This document shows positions 53,099 through 63,013 of a stretch of DNA of 64,000 nt, one piece after another. The notes under the pieces are model-generated. The model had not been told where the DNA came from and made no database searches. It saw only the letters and a list, made by a program, of their open reading frames with translations. The DNA lies in NCBI RefSeq assembly GCF_029051725.1, contig NZ_JAACFU010000006.1, positions 124,001-188,000 of the forward strand, read 5' to 3'. Numbering within the stretch: position 1 is the first letter of the stretch; every line of letters begins with the position of its first letter. The DNA comes from Bradyrhizobium sp. CSS354 (GTDB lineage Bacteria; Pseudomonadota; Alphaproteobacteria; Rhizobiales; Xanthobacteraceae). A program made the position numbers and the translations under genes.

Positions 53099-53986
53099 GC
53101 GCGCGACGCGGGGATAGTCATGCAGGGACGATCAAGCTTTCGAACCGAAGGCCATTCTTTCGGATGAGCACGGCGCTCAATACCTCTGTCGAGAGGCCAA
53201 ACAAATTCAGCTCTCGCTGGGCCGACGTTTGCCGTCAAACCGTGAGGCAAGCAAGGTAGCGGGTGCACTCACCGGCTGTGCCGTGCAGCCGACGGCTGGC
53301 ATCTGGCCTTCCCTGCGCCCTCTGGGGTTCTAGAGCGGGACTTCTAACGCCGGGAATTTGATCCTTTGCGGTATTGGTGCGTCGAGCAATGCGTTGTTTA
53401 GGTCGTGGGCTCCGCTGGCCGGTGGTGACGCGTTGAAGGCTGCTTGCCACGCCGAGAGCACGGCATACGGCCGGGCCCGCGAACTGCTCCGCCTGCTTGG
53501 TATGGCGACCGCGGACACTTGCGAAGTCATCGTTCAGCCCGAAAGAGGCCGACGAGGGAGGTCACGACCAAATAGATCCTGCGCTTTGAGCGCGACTTCT
53601 GTTGGTTCCGCGGCCCCAACTTGGCGGAGCGCGTTTCAGAAGGAGCGTTGATCGCGGTCGATCCGAATGGAGTGCAGACACCCGTATCCTTGATGATGCT
53701 GCACTTGGGTGCTACACACCTTGGTGTCGCCCGGATTTTCTTCAGACTTTTCAGGCACGTAGTTGTGGAGGCCACGGGGCTGCCGTCTAGCTGGGGACCC
53801 TCCCGCCCCAGCCACTTGATAACGCTCGTCTATCCTGCCCTTTCTTTGGCGTTCGATCAGGTCCCGCCGGCTGCAGCTTGCAGTGGTCGGCAACAGCCGG
53901 CGAAGGTCCTCCCCATCGACGATACCGGGGTTGCAGATGAAAATGTCGAGTCTCCTTTGCTCGATGGAGTGGATGCATGTTCCCTC

Positions 53987-54343
53987 TCAACGATCGAAGA
54001 CTTCTCGTATTTCAATGCGTGGAGGAGCCTCAAGCATATCCAGAAGAGTTGTAAGATCACCCCTTTGTGTCCGCCACGCGATGTAACCCTGCTGCTGCGC
54101 GAGGCTATCCCATTCCTGGATCAGGGTGAAACGGGCGGCGTTTTCCGGATCCTGAGTCGACCAGCTGAACCGTTGCCCCGCGGCCTTCCGTGTCACTGAT
54201 GGTATGACCGTCAGCAGGTGCTGCTTTAAGGCCTCCGCATTGCGAGCGGTCATGTCGAGAGTCACAATGACGGGCCGTGCGTCTTTCGGAGCAGCAATGG
54301 CGGGCGATTGTTCCTGCTCTGATGGCATCATGGTATCGGTCAT
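53987..54343 (-). CDS. antibiotic-biosynthesis-monooxygenase-like (ABM) protein
   Basis: A 118-residue protein from MTDTMMPSEQEQSPAIAAPK. The ABM ferredoxin-like fold is visible in VIVTLDMTARNAEALKQHLL, FTLIQEWDSLAQQQGYIAWR and RIEIREVFDR. Small ABM proteins oxidise quinols or degrade haem; the active site cannot be fixed here. It lies downstream of the GST gene with 56 bp between, probably one operon. Confidence 0.75.
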   Translation of the reverse strand: MTDTMMPSEQEQSPAIAAPKDARPVIVTLDMTARNAEALKQHLLTVIPSVTRKAAGQRFSWSTQDPENAARFTLIQEWDSLAQQQGYIAWRTQRGDLTTLLDMLEAPPRIEIREVFDR

Positions 54344-54399
54344 GCCGAACTCCATAGTTGATTTCAGGACAGCCTTCCGACACGAGGCTGTCGGCGGGC

Positions 54400-55209
54400 T
54401 CAATGGTTCTTCGGCGGTCTGCGCAGCAGCGGCCGGATGCTTGGCATTGCCGCGCGACCCATCGTCGGCCAATCCTTGAAGGGCCCGGCCGCGAGAAAGA
54501 CGAAGCTGGCCTCCCACGAGGGGCGCAGCTTCATGCGCGCGTACCAGGCCGCAAGATGAGGCCGATCACAGTTCGTGATCAACTCAATCAGCCCCATCTG
54601 GTCGAGCCGGGCGACGTAAGGCAGCGCCGTGAGATCGAGCAGGGTCACGTCATCGTTGATCAGGTACGAGGTGCGGCCCAGCATTTGCTCTAGTGTGTCG
54701 AGCATCTGCTCTTGAGTGCGCACGGCATCGGCGAACTCCATTGCCTTTAGGCCCTGGCTCACGGCCGCTCGGCGCAATTTCCGGTCTCGCTCGTTGGGCA
54801 TCGCTGCCAGCAACGCCTCTAGCCGGTCGGAAGGCAAGTGGAGAAGAGCCGGCCGCGCGAGTATCGCATAGTGCATCATACCATTGGCCGGATGGTTGAC
54901 TTCATTGAGCCGGCAGATGTGAGCGCGCATCCGCTGCCGCAGGACCGGGTCGGAAGGGCTCAACGGCGGAGATGGAAACACCTCATCTAGATACTCGAGA
55001 ATGGCGGCCGTTTCGAGCATCCGGTCGCCCCTGTGCACCAGCGTCGGCACGACGCCGGCTGGGTTGACGGCACGGTAACCCGGCGCGTGCTGCTCGCCTC
55101 CCAGCGATATTTCCACGCTTTGAAAGTCCAGCTTCTTTTCCGCCAAAGTCAGGCGGACCTTCTGCGACGATGCGGAAGCGAGATTGTGATAGAGCGTCAA
55201 ATCGATCAT
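54400..55209 (-). CDS. glutathione S-transferase
   Basis: A 269-residue GST. The thioredoxin-fold N-domain has LTLYHNLASASSQKVRLTLA (Ser near residue 11-12 as probable catalytic group), NPAGVVPTLVHRGDRMLETA with the cis-Pro and the ETAAI glutathione-binding segment. The all-helical C-domain follows from ~95. Starts MIDLTLYHN at 55209, six bases from the divergent AraC start. Likely regulated by that protein and co-expressed with the ABM gene. Confidence 0.9.
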   Translation of the reverse strand: MIDLTLYHNLASASSQKVRLTLAEKKLDFQSVEISLGGEQHAPGYRAVNPAGVVPTLVHRGDRMLETAAILEYLDEVFPSPPLSPSDPVLRQRMRAHICRLNEVNHPANGMMHYAILARPALLHLPSDRLEALLAAMPNERDRKLRRAAVSQGLKAMEFADAVRTQEQMLDTLEQMLGRTSYLINDDVTLLDLTALPYVARLDQMGLIELITNCDRPHLAAWYARMKLRPSWEASFVFLAAGPFKDWPTMGRAAMPSIRPLLRRPPKNH

Positions 55210-55227
55210 CGAGGTATGATGCCCGAC

Positions 55228-56034
55228 ATGGAGAACAGTCGCTTTCAAAAACCTGCTGCGTCCGGGCTGCTCTTTTCCTGGGGAGCACGTGCCTTCTACG
55301 TCGGCCCGAGTTTTCGGCTGAGCCCTCATCGGAACGCCGTAGCCGTGCTGGCAATTGGCGTCGATCGACCATTCGGCGTTGCCAGCAATCCGAAGATGCA
55401 AAACTCCGCTTATCGCAGTTGCCGGACTGCGTTGATCCCGCCGAATATGTTGCATCATTTCCAAATTGGGCGAGGCCGGGTTGCTTTCCTTTATGTGGAT
55501 GCGCGCAGCCGCGACCTGGAGCACCTGCAAACGCTTGCAGCCGAACAAACACCAAGAGCCTCATTCCACCTGAGCATCGAAAATGAGCTGATCGAATTGT
55601 CCACTCGGCTATCGGATGGGGTGATCGATTGGAAGAAGGCGCGCGGCGAGCTCGTTGAGCACCTCAACGCCCCCGCGCCGGGCGGGATTGATTGTCGGAT
55701 CGCAGAGTTGATTAAACAACTTCACGCCGAGCCTGCCGCCCGGACGCCCTTGGCGTCCATCGCAAAGAAACTCGAAATGTCCGAGTCACGTCTCATGCAC
55801 GTCTTCAAGCGCGACGTCGGGATCCCATTTCGCCGATATCGCATGTGGGTTTCGATGGGGGCTGCCATACGAATGATGCAAGCTGGCGCAAGGCTTACGG
55901 ATGCCGCGCTCGGAACAGGTTTTTCTTCCTCGGCTCACTTCAGTGCCAGCTTCCGCGAAATGTTCGGGATTGAGCCTTCGCGACTGAGCCAAGCCATCGC
56001 TTCAGCGCCCCGCCTTGATGCACCAGTCCTCTAG
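55228..56034 (+). CDS. AraC-family transcriptional regulator
   Basis: About 268 residues from MENSRF (55228); in-frame ATGs at 55216 and 55219 are alternatives. The N-domain is cupin-like (HRNAVAVLAIGVDRPFG). The C-terminal double HTH reads PLASIAKKLEMSESRLMHVF, then GTGFSSSAHFSASFREMFGI and EPSRLS. It is divergent from the GST with almost no intergenic space, so both promoters must lie inside the opposite gene. Confidence 0.88.
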   Translation: MENSRFQKPAASGLLFSWGARAFYVGPSFRLSPHRNAVAVLAIGVDRPFGVASNPKMQNSAYRSCRTALIPPNMLHHFQIGRGRVAFLYVDARSRDLEHLQTLAAEQTPRASFHLSIENELIELSTRLSDGVIDWKKARGELVEHLNAPAPGGIDCRIAELIKQLHAEPAARTPLASIAKKLEMSESRLMHVFKRDVGIPFRRYRMWVSMGAAIRMMQAGARLTDAALGTGFSSSAHFSASFREMFGIEPSRLSQAIASAPRLDAPVL

Positions 56035-56118
56035 TCAGGGGATGCACTTCGGGGCCAGGCGTTGTAGATGGCGACGGCCTTTAAACTATTGTTCCGCCTA
56101 GGGGCGATTTCCGGTCCC

Positions 56119-57006
56119 CTATCCCTCATACTGATCCGGCCCCATGGCCCAAAGCGATTGATCGTGGCCGGATGCGTAGTTGCGATTGTTCAGCGCCGGA
56201 TTGCGATTGATCATGGGCCGCATGAACATCGGATGGGTGGCGCTGCGCACCTCGTGCTCGACCGTGAACAGCGGCTTGCCGCTGTCGAGATCGACGATGT
56301 CGCAGAAGCGGTACTGGTACTGATTGTCCTCGCGCGAGACCAAATCGCGCGCCAGCAGCTTGCGATAGGGGCCGGAGAAATCGGTGATGTACATCTGCAC
56401 GTGGTGGCCGTCATAGTCGCCTTGCGGTCGATCGGTCTCGCGGAATAACAGATGCTGGTCGCGCCCCGTCTTCACGGCGGCGACCGTGCCGTCGCCGTTC
56501 CACAGCTCCGATGGCATGCCCATGATCTCGGGATAGAAGGCGCAGATGCGCGCGGCGGATCCTACCGGCACGTCGAATTCGACATAGGGAATGCCGAGCG
56601 CGACGCGGCCGAAGCGCGCGGCGTCGGGCTCGTAGCATCGCAAACGGTTGCCCCACGGACAAATCGCCTCGACATGGTCGTTGTGCTCGGCGAAGGCGAA
56701 CGCGGTGCCCTCGAGCTTCTTCGCGACCGAGCCCAATCGCGCCAACAGCGCCTCGCGGCCCGCGATGACCAGTCCGATATGACCGCGCAGCACCTGCGGC
56801 CTGCCGCTCGGCAAATGAAACTGGCTCCGTCCGGCGTTGATCCACATGTTGGTGTCGGACACCATCAGAAAGGGATCGCGGGTGAGCCCAAGGCCTGCGA
56901 CATAAAACAGCGTAGCAAGCCGCTGGTCCGGGACCTGGATGTTGACGTGCTCGAAATGGATCCCGTTGCCGAGATCTTCTTTGGATCGATCGAATTGTTG
57001 CGGCAT
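56119..57006 (-). CDS. VOC/glyoxalase-fold protein
   Basis: A 295-residue protein from MPQQFDRSKEDLGNGIHFEH. VOC-type motifs include IHFEHVNIQVPDQRLATLFY, QFHLPSGRPQVLRGHIGLVI and DGHHVQMYITDF, with His and Glu residues that could hold a divalent metal. Members are dioxygenases, lyases or glyoxalase-like. Divergent from the CoA-transferase. No partner fixes its substrate. Confidence 0.8.
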   Translation of the reverse strand: MPQQFDRSKEDLGNGIHFEHVNIQVPDQRLATLFYVAGLGLTRDPFLMVSDTNMWINAGRSQFHLPSGRPQVLRGHIGLVIAGREALLARLGSVAKKLEGTAFAFAEHNDHVEAICPWGNRLRCYEPDAARFGRVALGIPYVEFDVPVGSAARICAFYPEIMGMPSELWNGDGTVAAVKTGRDQHLLFRETDRPQGDYDGHHVQMYITDFSGPYRKLLARDLVSREDNQYQYRFCDIVDLDSGKPLFTVEHEVRSATHPMFMRPMINRNPALNNRNYASGHDQSLWAMGPDQYEG

Positions 57007-57172
57007 GGACGGGGCTCTGATGGAGGAGGGACAGATCCATACTAGAGCACATTTTCCGCCAGTCGAAATGATTCGCGGACCACATCTCAGGGGCGGGGCA
57101 TGGCGTCCATCGCGACCTTGCCGCAAACGCCAATCCCTGTAAGCTGACAAAAAGCACAAAGGAAAGAGATCA

Positions 57173-58360
57173 ATGGGAGGGGTTCTGGACGGCGTCCGGG
57201 TTCTCGACTTCGGGCGCTATATCGCGGGGCCCTATTGCGCGACCTTGCTGGCGGAATTCGGCGCCGAGGTCATTCGCGTGGAAAAGCGCGACGGCAGCGA
57301 GGATCGCTTCGTGGCGCCGGTCGGCGAAAATGGCGAAGGCGCCCTGTTCCTTCAGGTCAACCGTAACAAGAAGTGCCTCACGCTCGATCCGATGAAGCCG
57401 GAAGGGCAGGAGGTGATGCGCCGCCTGATTGCGACCGCGGACGTGGTCGTCGCCAATTTGCCGCCGCAGACCTTGCGCGCGATGAAGCTCGACTACGAAT
57501 CGCTCAAGGCGATCAAGCCGGACATCATCCTGACGACGGCGACCGCGTTCGGCGGGCCGGGGCCATGGTCCGACCGCGTCGGCTTCGACGGCGTCGGCCA
57601 GGTCATGTCGGGCTCGGTCTACATGACGGGCGCCGGCGATCCGCCCTACCGGGCCGCGGTCAACTGGGTCGACTTCGGGACCGCGCTGCATTGCGCGTTC
57701 GGCACGCTCGCCGCGCTGATCGAGCGCGGCAAATCCGGGCGTGGGCAGATCGTCGAGGGCGCATTGCTCGCAACCGCCTTGTCCTTCACCAATGCCACGC
57801 TGATCGAGCAGGCCGTCATCAACGTCAATCGGGTGCCGACAGGCAATCTCGGCCAGACCGCGGCGCCCGCCGACATCTACCGCACCAGGGACGGCTGGGT
57901 GCTGTGCCAGGTCACGGGGCATCCGCTTTTCAAGCGCTGGGCGAAACTGATGGGCGAGGAGGAGGTCTGGCTGAACGATCCGCGCTTTGCCGACGACATC
58001 AGCCGCGGCAACAACGGCCCCGTCATCAGCGAGCGGATGGCGCGCTGGTGCGCCGAGCGCACCACGCAGGAGGCCGTCGACACCCTGGGCAAGGCCATGA
58101 TTCCGACCGGCCCAGTGCTGAGCCCGCAGCAGGCGCTGGATCATCCGCACATACGCGCCGCCGGCTTCATGCAGGACGTCGACTATCCCGGTCTGCCGAA
58201 GCCCGCGCCGGTGGCGCGCGCCGCCGTCCGCCTGTCGGAAACGCCCGGCGAGATCGCGACGCGCCCGCCCACCCTCGGCGAGCATACCGATCTCATCCTG
58301 AGCGAGCTCGGCTACGACAACGCCGCGATCGCGGCGCTCCGGCAAGGCGGCATCGTCTAG
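57173..58360 (+). CDS. CaiB/BaiF family CoA-transferase
   Basis: A 395-residue class III CoA-transferase. Signatures: GVRVLDFGRYIAGPYCATLL, AEFGAEVIRVEKRDGSEDRF, NRNKKCLTLDPMKPEGQEVM and VNWVDFGTALHCAFGTLAAL with the probable catalytic Asp. The enzymes form interlocked dimers and move CoA between carboxylates via Asp-thioester. Starts ATG 57173 after AAAGGAAAGAG. The acid is unknown. Confidence 0.92.
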   Translation: MGGVLDGVRVLDFGRYIAGPYCATLLAEFGAEVIRVEKRDGSEDRFVAPVGENGEGALFLQVNRNKKCLTLDPMKPEGQEVMRRLIATADVVVANLPPQTLRAMKLDYESLKAIKPDIILTTATAFGGPGPWSDRVGFDGVGQVMSGSVYMTGAGDPPYRAAVNWVDFGTALHCAFGTLAALIERGKSGRGQIVEGALLATALSFTNATLIEQAVINVNRVPTGNLGQTAAPADIYRTRDGWVLCQVTGHPLFKRWAKLMGEEEVWLNDPRFADDISRGNNGPVISERMARWCAERTTQEAVDTLGKAMIPTGPVLSPQQALDHPHIRAAGFMQDVDYPGLPKPAPVARAAVRLSETPGEIATRPPTLGEHTDLILSELGYDNAAIAALRQGGIV

Positions 58361-58420
58361 CGATGAACAACGGCGCCTGCACGGCGACATGACGGCGCGT
58401 CGCCGGCCCCTGTCCGGGCG

Positions 58421-59143
58421 CTACAGCAATTGCTTCAACGCCTGTGCATCGGCCGGCGCCGCGCTCTTCTGGTCGTTGTCGAAATAGACGTAGACGTCGC
58501 AGCCCTGCCGCTTCCAGGACTTGATGCGCCGCGCCCATTGCGCCAGCGTGGGTTTGGTATAGTGCCCGTGATAGCGACCGCTTGGCCCGTGTCCGCGCAC
58601 ATAGACGAAATCCGCCGTGCGCTTCCATGGCGCGGGCGCGTCGTGATGATCGGACAGGCACAGCGAGATGTTCTCGTCGGCGAGCATCCGCAAGATGCGC
58701 GGCTGATACCAGCTCGGATGACGGAATTCGAAACTGTAACGCCGCTTCCGCGACAACAGCTTGAAGAAGCCGGCGAGCCGGTCCGCGTCGGCCTCGAATT
58801 GCGGCGGCAGCTGGAACAGGATCGGGCCGGCCTTGCCGCCGAGCCGTGAGATACGATCCTCGAGCAGCTCGAGGCTGTTCACCGAACGGTCCGACAGGCG
58901 CTTCCAATGCGTGATGAATTTCGAGGCCTTCCAGGCAAAGACGAAGTCGCGGCCGGTCTGCGCCCGCCAGGACTTGACGGCCTCGGGCGTGGGGGTGCGG
59001 TAGAACACTCCGTTCAGCTCGGTGGTGTCGAACTGCCCGGCGTAGTAGCTCAGCTGCTGCTTCAGCGTCACGCCCTCGGGAAAGAACGGGCCTCGCCAGG
59101 AGGCGTAATGCCAGCCGGAAGTTCCGATCAGAACGCGCGCCAT
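58421..59143 (-). CDS. DUF72 domain protein
   Basis: A 240-residue protein (MARVLIGTSGWHYASWRGPF) with the DUF72 TIM-barrel motifs: GTSGW, FDTTELNGVFYRTPT, FAWKASKFITHWKRL, LFQLPPQF, FEFRHPSW and YVYFDNDQKSAAPADA. A Met at 59158 is an alternative. The barrel resembles endonuclease IV-like folds; no activity has been established. Convergent with the CoA-transferase gene. Confidence 0.9.
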   Translation of the reverse strand: MARVLIGTSGWHYASWRGPFFPEGVTLKQQLSYYAGQFDTTELNGVFYRTPTPEAVKSWRAQTGRDFVFAWKASKFITHWKRLSDRSVNSLELLEDRISRLGGKAGPILFQLPPQFEADADRLAGFFKLLSRKRRYSFEFRHPSWYQPRILRMLADENISLCLSDHHDAPAPWKRTADFVYVRGHGPSGRYHGHYTKPTLAQWARRIKSWKRQGCDVYVYFDNDQKSAAPADAQALKQLL

Positions 59144-59237
59144 ATTTGAGGTGTCCATCCGCTGCGATTTGCCGGATGGGAACGTCCGTGCGGCCGATAC
59201 GTTGCTCGTGAGCTTGATCAACGCAGGACCGGAACCG

Positions 59238-59453
59238 ATGTACGCGCTGTTCGAAGGCAACAAGCAGATCGGCGACCCCTTTCCCTCCGAGAAGGAGGTG
59301 TGGGAAGCCGCCTTGATCGAGGGGCTGGTGACCGACGTGCCGGTCGCGGACGAGGAGGGCGGCCGACTGCTGCCCGCCGGCTATCACGTCGCCCAGGTCG
59401 AGGAGACGTTCGAGCCGAAGCCCGGCTGGAAGCTGCCGCGCGAGATCTCTTGA
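59238..59453 (+). CDS. 71-residue conserved protein
   Basis: MYALFEGNKQIGDPFPSEKE opens a compact acidic protein containing VADEEGGRLLPAGYHVAQVE and ending GWKLPREIS. I recognise the pattern as common in Bradyrhizobium but know no function. An earlier in-frame start at 59151 overlaps the DUF72 leader and is less likely. Nothing coding is seen from 59454 to 59773. Confidence 0.6.
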   Translation: MYALFEGNKQIGDPFPSEKEVWEAALIEGLVTDVPVADEEGGRLLPAGYHVAQVEETFEPKPGWKLPREIS

Positions 59454-59773
59454 GCGGGCCCGTGTTCGCAGGGCGGTGGGCTTACTACGGGCAGCCAGGC
59501 TTAGCCGGATGAATGCGCAAGACCCGGCGAGTTCGTTATCGCTTGAAGCACGGCAAGACGGTCGGGCCTCAAGATGATCCGCCGCGGTGGCTGATCGCCG
59601 ACTTTCGAAATTGGTCCGTCGACGAAGTAAGTGGCGCACCTCGTTGAGGCCCGTTCAGCGAGGCATGACGGATTGGATTTGCTCAGGTTCAGTTCTTGGA
59701 TGCCGCTATCGCGATGTCGGGCCGAAACCCCAAAGCTCGTCGAGACCATCACATGGTTTGCATCGAGGTTAAA

Positions 59774-60358
59774 ATGATCCTTGGCAGATCTGACGGCATT
59801 TGGCTGAATGAGCCGAAACAATGGACCGAGAAGGGCAACAGCCTTGAAGTGGTCACTGACAATGCCACCGACTTCTGGCGCGAGACTCACTACGGCTTTA
59901 TCCGCGACAACGGACATTTTCTCGGGTTTAAGGCCGGGGATGCCTTCACGGCCGAGTTGCGGGTGCGCGGTAACTTCCAAGCGCTCTACGATCAAGCCGG
60001 CATCATGGTGCGCGTAGACGCTAATCGCTGGCTTAAGGCCGGAATCGAATTTGCCGACGGACGGGCCATGCTTTCGAGCGTATTGACGGATGGGCGGTCG
60101 GACTGGGCAACGGCACCCTATGAGCACGACGCACGTGATTTCCGATTGCGGGTAACCGTTGCTCATGGCGTTCTTCGTGTGCAAGCTTCGAACGATGGCA
60201 AGGTTTGGCCTCTCATGAGGCTTGCGCCGTTTGCTAAGAACCCCTCCTATCTTGTTGGACCGATGGCTTGCACGCCGGAGCGGGCCGGGTTGGAAGTGGC
60301 TTTTTCGGAGTTTCGGATGACGGCGCCGCTCGGCAAGGACCTTCACGATCTAGAATGA
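59774..60358 (+). CDS. DUF1349 protein (concanavalin-like)
   Basis: A 194-residue protein from MILGRSDGIWLNEPKQWTEK; earlier ATGs at 59696 and 59753 exist. The beta-sandwich pattern of DUF1349 is clear: DFWRETHYGFIRDNGHFLGF, FTAELRVRGNFQALYDQAGI, MVRVDANRWLKAGIEFADG. Relatives bind ligands or carbohydrates. Stand-alone gene. Confidence 0.88.
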   Translation: MILGRSDGIWLNEPKQWTEKGNSLEVVTDNATDFWRETHYGFIRDNGHFLGFKAGDAFTAELRVRGNFQALYDQAGIMVRVDANRWLKAGIEFADGRAMLSSVLTDGRSDWATAPYEHDARDFRLRVTVAHGVLRVQASNDGKVWPLMRLAPFAKNPSYLVGPMACTPERAGLEVAFSEFRMTAPLGKDLHDLE

Positions 60359-60542
60359 GGCTGCTGGCGCGGCCGGAGGCGGCGCTGAAGTCTGAAGTCG
60401 CTCATCACCGTCGGTTGGCGCATTGCAGCGGCAGGTGTGGAGTCGGGGTAGGGCAGAAGTCATTGCCCGGTGCAGACCGCCGCCTTTGACCCGTCGGAAG
60501 CATGGCGGGCATCAAGTGCAGTGTCATTCATGGATACACACT

Positions 60543-61691
60543 CTAGTTCGAGGCCAGCGCCGCCTTGGCGACTTCCGCCATCCAGCTCGCCGCTACCGGC
60601 AGGATCGCGTCGTTGAAATCATAGCGCGGGCCGTGCAGCTCGGCGCCGTCACGCAATTCGCCATTGCCGATCCAGACGAAGGCGCCGGGGCGGCGCGAGA
60701 GAAAGTGGGCGAAATCCTCACCGGCCATGCTGGGCGCGAGGTCGCGCCGCAACTCGGCCCGCACCTTGTCCGCGGCGAGGCGCGCGAGATCTGCCTCGGC
60801 CGGCGTGTTGATCACGACGCCGACGCCAATGACGATCTCGGGCGTCACCTTGACGCCGAAGCTCGTGGCAATCCCGGCGCAGATCTGTTCGATCCGCGCC
60901 ACGACGGTGTCCTTCACCGCGTCACGATGGTAACGCAGCGTGCCGCCGATCGAGACGCGTCCGGCGATTTGGTTGCGTGCCGTGCCGGCTTCGAGCGTGC
61001 AGAGCGAGAGCACGGCGGTGTCGAGCGGATCAACGCTGCGCGACACGATCGATTGCAGCGCCACGATCAGATGGCCGGCCGCCATCACGGGATCGCGCGT
61101 CAGATGCGGCATGCCGGCGTGCCCGGCGTGGCCGTCGATGGTGATGCTGACGCGCCCGCCGGAGGCCATGACGACGCCGTCATGGACCGCGATGGTGCCG
61201 GCGGAAAGTCCCGGCCAGTTGTGAAAGCCGAACACCCGCTGCATCGGAAAGCGCTCGAACAGCCCGGCCGCGACCATCGCGCGCGAGCCGCCAAAACCTT
61301 CCTCGGCCGGCTGGAAGATGAAATCGACCGTCCCGCTCCAGCTGGTATCGGCGGCGAGCAGCGCGGCGGCGCCGAGCAGCGAAGCGGTATGCCCGTCATG
61401 ACCGCAGGCATGCATCACACCGGGATTTTGCGAAGCGTAAGCCAGCCCTGTATCTTCGGTGATCGGCAGCGCATCCATGTCGGCGCGCAGGCCGACGCGG
61501 CCCTGGGCGTGGCCGCGCGTCAGGGTCGCGACGATGCCGTGACCGCCGATGCCTGACACGAAGGGAATGCCTAGTTCGTTGAGCTTGTCCTGCACGAAAG
61601 CGGCGGTGGCTTTCTCCTGGAGGGACAGTTCGGGATACGCATGCAAATGCCGGCGCCACGCGGTCAGTTTCTGGTGCAGCTCGGGGGTCAA
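60543..61691 (-). CDS. M20 amidohydrolase (hippurate hydrolase type)
   Basis: About 382 residues from TTG 61691 (MTPELHQKLTAWRRHLHAYP), preferred because the upstream ATG at 61757 adds an Arg-rich leader. Metal and catalytic motifs: RRHLHAYPEL, GLRADMDALPI, MHACGHDGHTASLLG, QPAEEGFGGS (Glu pair), FGFHNWPGL and AGEDFAHFLSRRPGAF. Such enzymes remove acyl groups from amino acids or aromatic amides. It follows the enolase-type and Bug genes on the same strand. Confidence 0.92.
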   Translation of the reverse strand: MTPELHQKLTAWRRHLHAYPELSLQEKATAAFVQDKLNELGIPFVSGIGGHGIVATLTRGHAQGRVGLRADMDALPITEDTGLAYASQNPGVMHACGHDGHTASLLGAAALLAADTSWSGTVDFIFQPAEEGFGGSRAMVAAGLFERFPMQRVFGFHNWPGLSAGTIAVHDGVVMASGGRVSITIDGHAGHAGMPHLTRDPVMAAGHLIVALQSIVSRSVDPLDTAVLSLCTLEAGTARNQIAGRVSIGGTLRYHRDAVKDTVVARIEQICAGIATSFGVKVTPEIVIGVGVVINTPAEADLARLAADKVRAELRRDLAPSMAGEDFAHFLSRRPGAFVWIGNGELRDGAELHGPRYDFNDAILPVAASWMAEVAKAALASN

Positions 61692-61795
61692 GGCGGGACT
61701 CTCTCGGATTGTGTGTCGGCGTCGACACCATAGCCGAATAACCGCAGCTTGCATCAAGCGTCAGCGAATGCCTCGCGTGCAGCAACGCGTTGCGT

Positions 61796-62884
61796 CTACG
61801 GCGACAGCTTCGCCAGCCCGTCCCAATCGAAGCTGATGCCGTGGCCGATCCGGTCCGGCGCGAGCGCAAGCCCGTCCTGCAGCACCAGCGGATGCTCGAT
61901 ATATTTGTCGAGCCCGAAACCGTGCGCCTCCAGATACGACCGGTTCGGGCAGGCCGCGAGCAGGTGCACGGTGATGTCGTGCGCGCCATGGCTGGTGACG
62001 GGCAGGTTGAACGCCTCCGCCAGCCGCGCGATCTTCATAAAGGCGGAGACGCCGCCGCAATTGGTGACGTCGGGCTCGGGATAGGACACCGCGCCGGCGA
62101 CGATGTAGTTCTTGAACTCCCACAGCGAACGCAAATTCTCGCCCGCCGCGATCGGCACGCCGCCGGCCTGCATGATGCGGGTGTGGCCCGCGATATCATC
62201 GGGAATGATCGGTTCCTCGAGCCAGGTGAGGTCGTAGGGTTGGAACGCGCGGGCGGCGCGGATCGCTTCCTCGATCGTCCATTTCATGTTGGCATCCACC
62301 ATCAGCGGAAAGCCGTCGCCGAGATGCTGTCGCATCGCCGCGACCCGCGCGACGTCGGATTTGAGATCGGGGCGGCCGGCCTTCATCTTGATGGCGCGAA
62401 AGCCCTTGGCGAGATTGCCGTCGGTCTGCTTCAGCAGCGCCTCGACGGAGAGATCGAGGTCGATGCCGCCGGCGTAGCAGGGCACGCGCGCATCAAAGCC
62501 GCCGAGCAATCGATACAGCGGCAATTTCGCGCGCCGCGCCTTCAAATCCCACAGCGCGATATCGAGGGCCGAGAGCGCCAGCACCGCCGGCCCGCCGCGG
62601 CCGCCATAATGCAGGCCCCACCAGACGTGATGCCAGATCGCTTCGGTATCATCAGCCTCGCGTCCTTCGACCAGCGGCGGGATCTCGCGCTTGAGGATGT
62701 CGGCGACGGCGCCGCCATTGCGGCCCACCGTGTAGGTATAGCCGACGCCCTCGGCGCCATCGACATCGCGCACCCGGCAAGTGATCAGCTCGAATGCCGC
62801 CATGTCGCCATGCATCGAGTCCGACAGCGTGACGGGAAGGGGGATCCGGCAGAATCCGGTCTCGATGGTCGAAATGCGCGGCAT
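61796..62884 (-). CDS. enolase-superfamily enzyme (mandelate racemase/muconate lactonizing type)
   Basis: A 362-residue protein from MPRISTIETGFCRIPLPVTL behind GAGGGAGG. The catalytic residues are visible: KxK in AIKMKAGRP (~165), metal ligands Asp in VDANMKW, Glu in WLEEPI and Glu in AAGENLRS, and a His in TSHGAHDITV. These abstract an alpha-proton from a carboxylate. It lies between the Bug protein and the amidohydrolase, so one catabolic operon is likely. Confidence 0.92.
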   Translation of the reverse strand: MPRISTIETGFCRIPLPVTLSDSMHGDMAAFELITCRVRDVDGAEGVGYTYTVGRNGGAVADILKREIPPLVEGREADDTEAIWHHVWWGLHYGGRGGPAVLALSALDIALWDLKARRAKLPLYRLLGGFDARVPCYAGGIDLDLSVEALLKQTDGNLAKGFRAIKMKAGRPDLKSDVARVAAMRQHLGDGFPLMVDANMKWTIEEAIRAARAFQPYDLTWLEEPIIPDDIAGHTRIMQAGGVPIAAGENLRSLWEFKNYIVAGAVSYPEPDVTNCGGVSAFMKIARLAEAFNLPVTSHGAHDITVHLLAACPNRSYLEAHGFGLDKYIEHPLVLQDGLALAPDRIGHGISFDWDGLAKLSP

Positions 62885-63013
62885 GCAGCCTCCCTCTATT
62901 TTCTTCTTGTAGGATGAGTAGAGCGCAGCAAAACCCATCATCGTCATCTTCGCAAGTAGCGATGGGTTTCGCTGCGCTCGGGCCGACTAGGGCATGTCCG
63001 GCAAGTTGCGCTC

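Noticed and set aside
53358..54199. Plus-strand long frames in the 53-54 kb gap
   Set aside because: The composition is not protein-like, and the end is antisense to the ABM gene.
57373..58392. Very long overlapping frame inside the CoA-transferase gene
   Set aside because: Arg-rich shadow frame caused by high GC at third positions; the CoA-transferase explains the region.
60423..61556. Long plus-strand frame antisense to the M20 gene
   Set aside because: Shadow frame; the M20 motifs on the minus strand are complete.
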